64,000 nucleotides of DNA, taken from an uncultured Lachnospiraceae bacterium. Its GTDB lineage: Bacteria; Bacillota; Clostridia; Lachnospirales; Lachnospiraceae. The stretch covers positions 11,272 through 75,271 of the forward strand of contig CARQVR010000004.1 in NCBI GenBank assembly GCA_949051815.1, in the 5' to 3' direction. The notes under the pieces were generated by a model. It was not told where the DNA came from, searched no databases, and worked only from the letters and a program-made list of their open reading frames with translations. This document shows positions 9,801-17,087 of the stretch, piece by piece. A program made the translations under genes and the position numbers. Within the stretch, counting starts at the first letter, position 1, and each line of letters opens with the position of its first letter.

Positions 9801-12800
9801 TCATCTGTCTTGCCGCCCTTTACGGTATAGTATACGTTTCCTGCCCCGGTATTCTGCGTGAGCTTTGCCTTCGTGGTGATCTTGGGCGCCTTCGCATTCT
9901 TATCCGCCACAAAGTCATCGTTGTGCAGTGTGTAGACAACAGGAGCAGCGCTCTTGTTTGCCTTATCCTTCAAAGTAATCACTGCGTCAGCCGCATTCGC
10001 CACAATTGTCAGGCTGTCGCCATTTTGACCGTTTACTGCCTTGCCAATCTGTTTTGCACCCTTATAGCTGATGCTGTAGTTAGCAAGATAGAAAGGCACG
10101 TAAGTGGTCACATCGCCTTCTGTAACTGCCTTGACAACATCCAGCTTAAAGTAATTGTTGGTGCTGTTGCCGTTGTAGTTGATGGTTGCTGCGCCGCCTC
10201 CATGCAGCATATCTGCGTCGCCTAAAGCAGAGGTTTTATATCTGGAAATCACAAGGAGCGGTGATGCGGAAACCTGCCCAACCTTTGTAAGGGTCAGCGT
10301 GGGAACCGGCTTCGGCTTGCTGCCGTCCTTCGGGGTTGCTGTGATCTTCACCTTGTTCGCTGCCTTAAGTACCGTTAAGCTGCCATCCGGGTCAACAGCC
10401 ACGCTCTTTGCGCTGCTGGACTTGAATGTCACAAGTTCAGGATTGATAATATCCAGAGAGCCATCTGTCAGGTCATATGTCTTTTTCGTCGTCTTTACGC
10501 CGGGAGCGAGTACCGCTACTTTAAACTCCCCGCTTCTCACTGTTGCTTCAATCGCGCCGGTGGAAGCTGCCTTAAGTTTCGCTGCATCTTCGCCGCCGCT
10601 TACATCAAACACAGCGACTTCGCCCGTCTGCAGACCTTCGCTCGTAATGGTAATCGTCTCTGTGCACGCCTCTACAGCACTGTCTGCATAGTCAGCCGCG
10701 GTTACCTTGACTTTAAACTGATTCTGCGCGGTCTTAGGCGCTACGACATAGTTCTTATTGATGTTTACCTTACCGTTTTTCGCAACGGTCACGTTCGCTT
10801 TGAGCGCAGGGCTTAAACCTGCAGCATCTTCGCTATCTGCCGCTACGATCTCATAAGTCAGTTTTTTAGCCTTCGGCGCATATTTCTTGTTTCTGCTGAC
10901 ATTATTTAAATCTGTCGTAACGGTAAAGGATGCCGGCTTGTTATCCGCCTTATATACCTCAAGCGGTGCGTCAGGATTGATCGCCTGAATGCCGTTTACT
11001 ACGGTCAGCTTCTGGGTAGCTACCGCGCCATATGCAGAATCCTCCGCATCAGCAGTCACCTTAACGCCCAGATTTTTATACTTATCCAATGCGTTGTTGC
11101 TGTAAGAAGCGCCCTTAGCGTTTACGATCACGGCATTGCTCAGTTCGTCGTACTTCGCATACAGGCCCATATATACAGCGTCATATCCCTCAGGATTTTG
11201 CTGGTTTATCACCTCTCCGGTGGAAGTGTTCACGAAGTCTACCTTCACACTGCTGTAGGAAGTCAGCTTATTAAAGTTGGGAGTCGCTGCGACCACGTCT
11301 TTATCCTGACCGGTGATCAGGGTGGTGGTGCCCTTCTTAAGACCCAGCTTCACTTCATAGTAAGGGTTCTTGGTTGCAATATCCTCAAGCGCTGCGCTGC
11401 CGCCCTCAATGGTCGTTGCCGCCGCACTGGGATGGCCATCCGCCGCAAGCGTCTGTAATAAGGTTGCTTTTACGGAGAAACCGCTTAACAGCGCACCCTT
11501 ATCTAACCCTGCCGCAGCATTTTCCTGTGTAAACTCCATTACCGGAATCTCTAAGAGACCGCCTTGTGCATCAAGCTTTTCTTTCGCCTGATACAGGTTA
11601 TTGTTATCGTTATTGTTATCGTTATTCCAAGCTGTGGCTGCTGCTGTCAGCGCAGCAGTGATCGCTGCCTTCTGCGCGTCGGTTACACCCTCCGGGAATA
11701 CCGGACTCTGGGGAACCGTAAGCTCCACCTTATAAAAGATCTTACCTTCGACCGGATTTACGACCTCTTTGGGAACGCCAAGCTGCACTTTGACTGTCTG
11801 ATCGGTAGCTGCCACCAGTTTTACGGTGGGATTCTTGCCCACTATCGTAGCATCCTTGGTGGTAACCGTCACAACGCCGCCTTTCAGCGCATGATCCACG
11901 TTGAGAGCCTCTTTCTCCGGCACTGTCAGGCCGCTCTCATCTACGATGATAACCTTGGCCGCATCCGCCGCGCCCGTCATGGCAGGCTTCGCCGTAATCA
12001 CAAGAACGCCGTCCCTGATCGTTGCCGCCACTGCATCCTGAGCCGCTTTGATCGCTGCTGCGTCCGCTTTCTTTGCGTCGTCCGCAGGCACTACCTTAGC
12101 CGCAAGACCGGTCATGCCGGCATTCGCGGTCTTGACGGTCATCTTATATTCCGCCTTTGTATCTACCGGAAGTTCAACCTTATTGTTTTTTATGCCTGTA
12201 AGGCTCACCTCAGCCGCAGCCGCGGTGGTCTTTACCTTAAAGGTGCGGGTGGTTCTTGCCTTATCGTTTAAAGTCAGCTCTACAGTCAGTACCTTATTGT
12301 ACTCTGTGGAATCAAACTCCAGTGTAACTACATCGTCCGTAATCCGTGCGATGGTAGCCGCAACAGCGGAGCCGTCCTTCACCTCTGCGTTAAACAGGGG
12401 CATCACACTTTCGCCCTTAAGAAGCCGGGCCGTAACTGTGGAAGCGTGACCTACATTGTAAACATTGTTCCTATCGGGCGCTACTGCATCTTCGTCCTCT
12501 TTTACAACCAGCTCATACTCGTCTGCCGTTTCGACAGTTACTTTCACATCGCCGGTTATGGTTGCGTTGAATACATAGATGCCGCCTTTGGCCGTCACAG
12601 CCTGCTCTTCAGCTTCGCCTACCTTGTAAGATACCTTGGAGATCTTAGTGGTATCGTTCTTTGTCTCGATGATGAATCTGTAGGTGGAATCCGCAGGCAC
12701 GCTATTATAGACATCTTTTGCGTCGTCTGTCGCATCGCTGGGTGACTCCGGATCCTGCCTGCCTGCCGCAAGCACCTCTGCAGTTACATTCGTCTTGTCA

Positions 12801-14926
12801 TAGTTAACCTCAATAGCAAAGGTGTCACGCGTGATGGTGATCTCCTGCGCATCTGACAGCGCGCCGGCTGCGATCTGATACTTGTAGCCCGTCTCTGTCT
12901 TCTCAGGCTCACCTGCGATATCTGCGCCACCGTCGGTCTGTGCCGTGACAACCGGTTTCGTAACCGCATCTACCGTAAAGGTAAGGAACCCGGCGCCGGG
13001 TTTTACGGTATAAACATCGTCCTCCTCACCTGCTGCGATCTTGTCGTCTGTCGTCACTTCATAGTCGTACTCGGAGTTGAAGGTAACGGTCTTCTCATCC
13101 GTCACTTCGGTCATCTTCGCGTACACATTGACCTTCACCGCTTTGGTTGTCCAGTTTTTGCCTGCGTGGCCCTCACTCTCGGCAATGTCGCCATCATCAG
13201 TACCGCCGAATGCCACGGAAAGGCTGGCCAGATTACCCACCTGATCCACATACTTGCCGTCTTCAACCAGTATATTTTCCGCTACAAACAGATTTTCTTT
13301 ATATGATGATACAGTCTCTAAATCAGCGCCGCCGTCGCCCTGACCCTTGTATACTTTATCATATACAGCCTCTACCTGATAGATTTCATAGCCGGGTCTT
13401 TCTGCCGCGCTGAAACCATAAGAAGCGCCATCGGTCGTTTCGGTTTTTCCGGCCAGATTTGCTGTGCCGCCGGTTTTCTTAACTTCCACGCTGTTTTCGG
13501 ATACGGATGTAAAGTCAACCTTCTTCACCGTGTCCTTCGTATCGTCCAGCATAGTCTTTGCGGTGATCGCAATCGTGCCCGCCTTGGTCAGACCGGCGAG
13601 ATCGATCATGTAGTGTGCGGGGATTGTCTTTTCTGCATCATCCACCGTCTTCTTCGTCTCAGGAACCGCCACAACCTGAACAGGCGCAGCCTCTCCGCCC
13701 GTCGGTGTGAAGGTCGCAGTCACATCGCCGTCACCGAGCGCCTTATATTTGGTTACATCTACCATCGCGGTGAAGATCACTTTCTGACCTTCCGTCGCGC
13801 TGCCGCCATTGTGTACGGCTACCATCTCGTCTGCCTTGTACAGCGCATCCGCATTGGTCACCTCGCCAAATGTTACTGCACTCGCAGGATCGCTGACCGG
13901 TGCGGAGACAGTAATCGCTGCCGCATCAGTAGCCTCTACCACAATCGTGATATCCTGATCCTCGTTCTGTGCCGCGCCGTCCAGATCTGCAGGCTTAAAG
14001 GTGTAGATCGGGGCTGCGCCGTCCGCCTCATCCGTATTGGATGCGGAGGTAAGCAGCTTCGCATCACCCTCGCCAGCCTTGACGGATACGCTTCTAAGCT
14101 TTTCGGTGCCGGTGTCTTTCTTAACCACGAAAGAAACATCTTTGTCTTTGTCGATAAATTTGATTTTATCAGCCAGACCTGCCGCCGTGATTTCCTTGGT
14201 GGTATCAGCCGTGACCTTATTATCTGCACTCTTAGTAAGGTATACCTTATAAGTAGAGCTGTTGTTCTCAGCTTTCAGGGTATACGCCACATCAACGGTA
14301 TTTACAATGATTGTGACATTCACATCATTGACCATTTCCTTAGTGCCGTCAGCCGCTGTAACTTCATGCATCAGATCGGACTTAGGGATTGTGTAGGTGC
14401 CGTTTGACGCGGTAACCGTTTTTGCCGCCGACTCCGCTGCATCTGCTCCCTTCGTCTTATACTGAATGTCACCTAACTTTTTGCCCGCAACGGGATCCAG
14501 CTTGAAGGTGATATCCACATCCTTACGCATCTTGCCGCCGGAAACGCAGCCGTTGGTGTAAGTGATCTTAGCGGATGCAAGATCTATGGTTGCACCTGCC
14601 TCCGCGCCCTCAGAGGTATCAGGCTCTACCGCCGTGATCGTCAGTTCGGAGGGAATCAGCGCATCGGGCGTTGCGGTGAGAACTTCTTTCTCCACCTCGT
14701 CCGCAACTTCTTCCTCATCCTCAATGATCTCTGTCTCTTCCTCTACAGGAATCTCCACTTCCGTGTCATCCGGAACTTCGGTCCCGTCGTTCTCCTCCCC
14801 AGGATCAATAACGGGTGTATTGTTATCGTCCGGATTTTCCCCGGAAGTATCTCCTTCCCCGGATATTTGCTCGTCGTCTGTGGTGTCAGAATCATCCTGA
14901 TTTTCGGATTCATCTGCATCCGCCAC
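6887..14926 (-). CDS. Giant repeat-rich surface-type protein A, possible silent cassette
   Basis: An open frame of 2,679 codons encoding an acidic N-terminal tail (Asp/Glu/Thr/Pro-rich to about residue 90) followed by many beta-strand-rich Ig-like modules full of Lys, Thr, Val and Ala. Recurring segments such as NGTYTIPKSDL and TAADYADSA show internal modular repetition. An Asn/Asp run (NNDNNNDNNN) comes from a 12-bp repeat near 11.6 kb. There is no signal peptide, no LPXTG and no C-terminal membrane anchor. The frame opens with GTG directly after an in-frame TAA, with no ribosome binding site; the first residues (VADADE) look like a signal-peptidase cleavage junction. The first 42 residues match giant B at 32 positions, and other blocks are related. 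I infer a paralogous surface adhesin-type protein whose expression needs joining to a promoter and signal peptide elsewhere. Function unknown. Confidence 0.7.
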   Translation of the reverse strand: MADADESENQDDSDTTDDEQISGEGDTSGENPDDNNTPVIDPGEENDGTEVPDDTEVEIPVEEETEIIEDEEEVADEVEKEVLTATPDALIPSELTITAVEPDTSEGAEAGATIDLASAKITYTNGCVSGGKMRKDVDITFKLDPVAGKKLGDIQYKTKGADAAESAAKTVTASNGTYTIPKSDLMHEVTAADGTKEMVNDVNVTIIVNTVDVAYTLKAENNSSTYKVYLTKSADNKVTADTTKEITAAGLADKIKFIDKDKDVSFVVKKDTGTEKLRSVSVKAGEGDAKLLTSASNTDEADGAAPIYTFKPADLDGAAQNEDQDITIVVEATDAAAITVSAPVSDPASAVTFGEVTNADALYKADEMVAVHNGGSATEGQKVIFTAMVDVTKYKALGDGDVTATFTPTGGEAAPVQVVAVPETKKTVDDAEKTIPAHYMIDLAGLTKAGTIAITAKTMLDDTKDTVKKVDFTSVSENSVEVKKTGGTANLAGKTETTDGASYGFSAAERPGYEIYQVEAVYDKVYKGQGDGGADLETVSSYKENLFVAENILVEDGKYVDQVGNLASLSVAFGGTDDGDIAESEGHAGKNWTTKAVKVNVYAKMTEVTDEKTVTFNSEYDYEVTTDDKIAAGEEDDVYTVKPGAGFLTFTVDAVTKPVVTAQTDGGADIAGEPEKTETGYKYQIAAGALSDAQEITITRDTFAIEVNYDKTNVTAEVLAAGRQDPESPSDATDDAKDVYNSVPADSTYRFIIETKNDTTKISKVSYKVGEAEEQAVTAKGGIYVFNATITGDVKVTVETADEYELVVKEDEDAVAPDRNNVYNVGHASTVTARLLKGESVMPLFNAEVKDGSAVAATIARITDDVVTLEFDSTEYNKVLTVELTLNDKARTTRTFKVKTTAAAAEVSLTGIKNNKVELPVDTKAEYKMTVKTANAGMTGLAAKVVPADDAKKADAAAIKAAQDAVAATIRDGVLVITAKPAMTGAADAAKVIIVDESGLTVPEKEALNVDHALKGGVVTVTTKDATIVGKNPTVKLVAATDQTVKVQLGVPKEVVNPVEGKIFYKVELTVPQSPVFPEGVTDAQKAAITAALTAAATAWNNDNNNDNNNLYQAKEKLDAQGGLLEIPVMEFTQENAAAGLDKGALLSGFSVKATLLQTLAADGHPSAAATTIEGGSAALEDIATKNPYYEVKLGLKKGTTTLITGQDKDVVAATPNFNKLTSYSSVKVDFVNTSTGEVINQQNPEGYDAVYMGLYAKYDELSNAVIVNAKGASYSNNALDKYKNLGVKVTADAEDSAYGAVATQKLTVVNGIQAINPDAPLEVYKADNKPASFTVTTDLNNVSRNKKYAPKAKKLTYEIVAADSEDAAGLSPALKANVTVAKNGKVNINKNYVVAPKTAQNQFKVKVTAADYADSAVEACTETITITSEGLQTGEVAVFDVSGGEDAAKLKAASTGAIEATVRSGEFKVAVLAPGVKTTKKTYDLTDGSLDIINPELVTFKSSSAKSVAVDPDGSLTVLKAANKVKITATPKDGSKPKPVPTLTLTKVGQVSASPLLVISRYKTSALGDADMLHGGGAATINYNGNSTNNYFKLDVVKAVTEGDVTTYVPFYLANYSISYKGAKQIGKAVNGQNGDSLTIVANAADAVITLKDKANKSAAPVVYTLHNDDFVADKNAKAPKITTKAKLTQNTGAGNVYYTVKGGKTDDFTDKYVMLSIDQTKKNPTDIANVFKNNEGSYLDKPLPIVMGDGFDLYVNTWCKSGNYNLVATVGSLENGVFKPEYKDAKVVVKIAKAKAANLSATGNYTLALKAGNGAYIKYNSGNGYVTFTNKADKNGNYAKNAIINGQENRFTDYFEVKYDDNYDMYVALKDALPLTAPAGDLNAPALDKIADDANKNDRIGYISINNGSKYIDVKLTIAIKDYTKDKTKYKVTATPVLDGPKAVTALTILEGKARVDVAAIMAVSTVGFTPIYDKYGDCYLEAANLPAGSHKVDLYIVPRNAPKAYRDAIATATGDAAKREAYEKYGIKTSITVKAADKTTAKGKVALVNKGSNKWTVADTDYNAPANWSKYTPFSFKSKLSVAETTDITIKASVNGKDVDYVSFDLADKKYMSYETVSGQKCINLPATYPMYITLDKAKLTAAIAADAANTELTASKKLDWGKTVNVKAAFSYGTDGPKEDELTFQIKLPGDAGAADQAVTEALNAAEKKLQSDIETYTKKLTDANGYYVDDDGNLYEEVIIRINSAVESYIRNEVNKAIKGAAVTVEITNNSAGAQGAAEGEETPAPTPTVKIASEWTVVVKTTAAGTKDLYNHKFVIPEKADVNSIILAINNLSLGSADGTDTTIKDAENKVLLKVTADTTAAEFAAAVRAKLGTAVTRNLSITAGRFGKVTKPSTTERGSITFKLRVRDLSKTPAENGYQESTGEIEYVLAMLDNLDACKNKVTTGLDAAALTAIVKEAWVAAHTSDDAFNAKVKELVLKKANELIDNNPAVTVDGFAKDAEGKNDLFTLTKPTDGAAANGKISFTLHLKDAETPETAENKTDFTLEISETTLTAIAEFQTPAELLTAAQAINEIDYVADQAAALAAIKAKVVELSKNPGYNTASIVVEATPDKTEGETTTKGTKFEPATDQAVGSITKVIVKVGTEENQSATIDTVTIKKQEAAPEPPAATE

Positions 14927-15050
14927 AATTTAGGAGGTGTCCGCCTTAAAAAATCCTCGTTTTTCGTTTGTTCAGTATTTATGCAGGTTTCCGGAGTTTC
15001 TTCACGGAATTTTACGCGCAAATTCGTGTGAGAACAATTGTAATTTACTC
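14927..15050. other. Divergent joint between giant gene A and the 163-bp element
   Basis: This stretch aligns without gaps to the equivalent stretch before giant B (37249-37372) but is only about three-quarters identical, unlike the near-perfect element that follows. On the plus strand it carries AGGAGG at the giant-gene boundary, facing away from the giant gene. The minus-strand frame leading into giant A is broken by stops here, so no translated leader exists in this copy. Confidence 0.6.
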
Positions 15051-15213
15051 AAAACCACCCGATTTGTCGCTAATTTGTTATTAATTAAATTTTTATTAAA
15101 TCGTAAAACCCGCATGAACAGGGCGATGGGAACGGTTCCGGCCAAGAGAAATCTGTCACTAATCTGTTGCCAATGCGGAAAGTGCGGGTGTTATTGTTTG
15201 GTATGACGTTTGG
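15051..15213 (-). repeat. 163-bp conserved element upstream of giant gene A (copy A)
   Basis: Identical to 37373-37535 except for one base (15171, C here, T there), in the same orientation relative to each giant gene. It contains two 22-bp direct repeats (15063-15084 and 15152-15173), each made of two 11-bp units of the form TYTGTYRYYAA, flanking an AT-rich centre. Paired short repeats around a conserved core resemble recombinase or regulator binding sites. No gene on either strand is convincing. Confidence 0.85.
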
Positions 15214-15531
15214 ATGGGAATTGACGGGAGAACGCATAATGGCGGGTGTTATCGAACGCTTGGACGATAATTGCTGTCGCTTATGCCATACCCTCTGTGT
15301 CATAGCAGTTTACGGCGGTGACACGCGTTTGAAATCCGGCGTTTCCGGGAGGATGCATAACCTGTCGCGGGCGCGAACCGGAAAACGAATCGTGTAGAAT
15401 ACCTCTTTCTATTTCTCGCCAGGAGGCAGGCGCAAAACGATCCGCCGTTGGCAGACGCAGGCAGGGGCGGATTCGGGAATTATCCGCGCACCCGCATATC
15501 CGCAATATCCGGAATTATTCCGGGAAACTTC
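15214..15531. other. Gap between the element and the rpsF promoter
   Basis: About 318 bases without a supported gene. Short open frames exist on both strands but none has a ribosome binding site with family-like sequence. Base composition is more GC-rich than the neighbouring element. I see no RNA gene here. Confidence 0.4.
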
Positions 15532-15560
15532 TTGCACATTTTTGCGGACTGTGTTATCAT
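15532..15560 (+). promoter_or_regulatory. Promoter of the rpsF-ssb-rpsR operon
   Basis: TTGCAC (15532-15537) and TATCAT (15555-15560) are separated by 17 bases. The leader to the rpsF start is about 85 nt and could carry autogenous control by ribosomal protein S6/S18, but I could not identify the known motif with confidence. Confidence 0.65.
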
Positions 15561-15651
15561 AAGTACCCGTGATATACTAATTTGGCGTAATGCCACACAT
15601 CCTTGCTCCTTATAAAATGAGGGGCCAGAGACCAAAAGGAGGTAGAGAAGC

Positions 15652-15942
15652 ATGAACAAGTATGAGTTAGCCGTTGTTGTCACTGCTAAGATTGAAGATG
15701 ACGAACGTGCCGCTACGCTGGAGAAGGTGAAAGCTCTGGTAGAGAGGTTCGGCGGAAAGATCACAGAAGTAGACGACTGGGGTAAGAAGAGGCTCGCGTA
15801 TGAAGTACAGAAGATGAAAGAGGCTTTTTATTACTTTATTCGGTTCGAGGCTGAGAGCACGGCTCCCGGCGAGATTGAGAGCCGCATCCGCATCATGGAT
15901 AACGTCATCAGATACCTGTGCGTCAGACAAGACGAGAAATAG
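15652..15942 (+). CDS. rpsF: 30S ribosomal protein S6
   Basis: This 96-residue protein matches bacterial S6, which pairs with S18 on the platform of the 30S subunit. It begins MNKYELAVVV and shows the S6 pattern of a long first strand, the helix ending VKALVERFGGKI, the VDDWGKKRLAYEV strand and the C-terminal RYLCVRQDE strand. Length is normal and it lacks the long acidic tail of E. coli S6. AAAGGAGG sits nine bases before the start. It is first in the classical order rpsF-ssb-rpsR, with ssb following after 15 bases. Confidence 0.97.
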   Translation: MNKYELAVVVTAKIEDDERAATLEKVKALVERFGGKITEVDDWGKKRLAYEVQKMKEAFYYFIRFEAESTAPGEIESRIRIMDNVIRYLCVRQDEK

Positions 15943-15957
15943 AAAGAGGTATTCTAT

Positions 15958-16404
15958 ATGAATAAAGTGATACTGATGGGACGTTTGACAAGAGACCCCG
16001 AGGTGAGATATTCTCAGGGTGAGAACGCGACGGCGGTTGCCAGATATACGCTGGCGGTAGACCGCAGATTTAATCGCAATAACGATGAACAAACGGCAGA
16101 TTTTATTACCTGCGTAGCTTTTGGGAGATCGGGCGAGTTCGCTGAGAAGTATTTCCACAAGGGCACGAAGATCGCAGTCACAGGGCGCATCCAGACAGGA
16201 AGCTATACGAACAAGGATGGCGTCAGGGTGTATACCACGGAAGTGGTCGTGGAGGATCAGGAGTTCGCGGAGAGCAAGAACGCTTCCCAGCAGGCAGGCA
16301 ATGATTATGCGCCCGCAGGCAGAACAGGATCCGCACCGATGGCGGCTGGGGATGGATTTATGAACATTCCCGACGGAATCGACGAGGAACTGCCGTTCAA
16401 TTAA
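15958..16404 (+). CDS. ssb: Single-stranded DNA-binding protein
   Basis: A 148-residue SSB with the N-terminal OB fold (MNKVILMGRLTRDPEVRYS through about residue 105), a Gly/Ala-rich linker and the acidic C-terminal tip DEELPFN, which recruits replication and repair proteins. It works as a tetramer coating single-stranded DNA at forks. Its position between rpsF and rpsR marks it as the housekeeping chromosomal SSB, not a phage or plasmid copy. AGAGG lies upstream at normal spacing. Confidence 0.97.
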   Translation: MNKVILMGRLTRDPEVRYSQGENATAVARYTLAVDRRFNRNNDEQTADFITCVAFGRSGEFAEKYFHKGTKIAVTGRIQTGSYTNKDGVRVYTTEVVVEDQEFAESKNASQQAGNDYAPAGRTGSAPMAAGDGFMNIPDGIDEELPFN

Positions 16405-16440
16405 GGTAATGCGCAAAGTGCGCTGGATTGGAGGTTTACT

Positions 16441-16701
16441 ATGGCATTTAATAAATCAGACAGGCCGGACTTCCCTAAGAAAAAGGGAGGTATGCGCAGA
16501 AGAAAGAAAGTCTGCGTATTCTGCGGCAAGGATAATGTAATCGACTACAAGGACAGCAATAAGCTTCGCAGATACATTTCCGAGAGAGGTAAGATTCTTC
16601 CCAGAAGAATCACCGGAAACTGCGCGAAGCACCAGAGAGCGCTTACGGTAGCGATCAAGCGCGCAAGACATCTGGCTTTGATGCCTTACGTTCAGGATTA
16701 A
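16441..16701 (+). CDS. rpsR: 30S ribosomal protein S18
   Basis: An 86-residue S18 with the basic N-terminus, the CVFCGKDN segment and the conserved core YKDSNKLRRYISERGKI followed by RRITGNCAKHQR and ARHLALMPY. It carries CxxC and a further Cys, fitting the zinc-binding form of S18 found in many bacteria. It forms a dimer with S6 on the 30S platform. GGAGG precedes the start by six bases. It ends the rpsF operon and is followed by a hairpin. Confidence 0.97.
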   Translation: MAFNKSDRPDFPKKKGGMRRRKKVCVFCGKDNVIDYKDSNKLRRYISERGKILPRRITGNCAKHQRALTVAIKRARHLALMPYVQD

Positions 16702-16719
16702 GCTGAGCACGATATGAAA

Positions 16720-16768
16720 CTTACGGAAACCGGGTGCCCAAGGGTATCCGGTTTCTTGCGTGCGTAAG
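16720..16768 (+). terminator. Hairpin after rpsR
   Basis: Nested inverted repeats: outer CTTACG / CGTAAG and inner GAAACCGG / CCGGTTTC around a 14-nt loop. No long T-run follows, so termination is probable only by position. Confidence 0.45.
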
Positions 16769-16873
16769 CGGCCACAGCCGGAATGTATGCCTGTATACCC
16801 ACATTATGTCATTATTCCGCGAAAAAACTCTATATATAGATGTGGCGGTATTTGGCAAAAAATGCTATACTAA

Positions 16874-16998
16874 TGCGAGAAGAACTTCTAAGCACTCGTA
16901 GCAGTGGCTACTTCGTGTAGAAGTTCTAAGTCTCGCATATGAGAAGTACTTCTACAGCTCAGTAGCAAAGGTTGCTTCGCTAATAAGTACTAAATCTC
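16874..16998. repeat. Two tandem long hairpins upstream of gdpP
   Basis: Hairpin 1 (16874-16937) pairs TGCGAGA-AGAACTTCTA with TAGAAGTTCT-TCTCGCA and holds an inner stem GTAGC / GCTAC. Hairpin 2 (16941-16998) is a diverged copy pairing GAGAAGTACTT with AAGTACT-TCTC, also with an inner stem AGCAA / TTGCT. Both can form long imperfect palindromes in RNA or DNA. They end about 90 bases before the gdpP start and have no coding content. They may be palindromic repeat elements or a structured leader. Confidence 0.7.
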
Positions 16999-17087
16999 GC
17001 GTAAGAGAAGTTGGGGATTTTACATGGAAAGATGCCGGGATGCGGCATTCTGCCCGAGTGGAGAAAAGCAGTTTTAAGAGGAATAAA

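Noticed and set aside
6887..14926. Long plus-strand frames opposite giant A, and similar ones opposite giant B
   Set aside because: They come from biased codon use on the other strand; no ribosome binding sites and no family-like sequence.
14937..15206. Plus-strand small frame across element copy A (89 codons) and its copy B counterpart (75 codons) as a gene
   Set aside because: In the diverged 34 codons, ten changes are replacing and five silent, with no third-position bias; copy A lacks the GTG at the well-spaced position. No recognisable family.
15561..15651. S6:S18 autoregulatory RNA motif in the rpsF leader
   Set aside because: Position is right, but I could not find the conserved bulge and stem with confidence.
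15667..16416. 249-codon minus-strand frame opposite rpsF/ssb
   Set aside because: It is the shadow of two well-supported genes on the plus strand.
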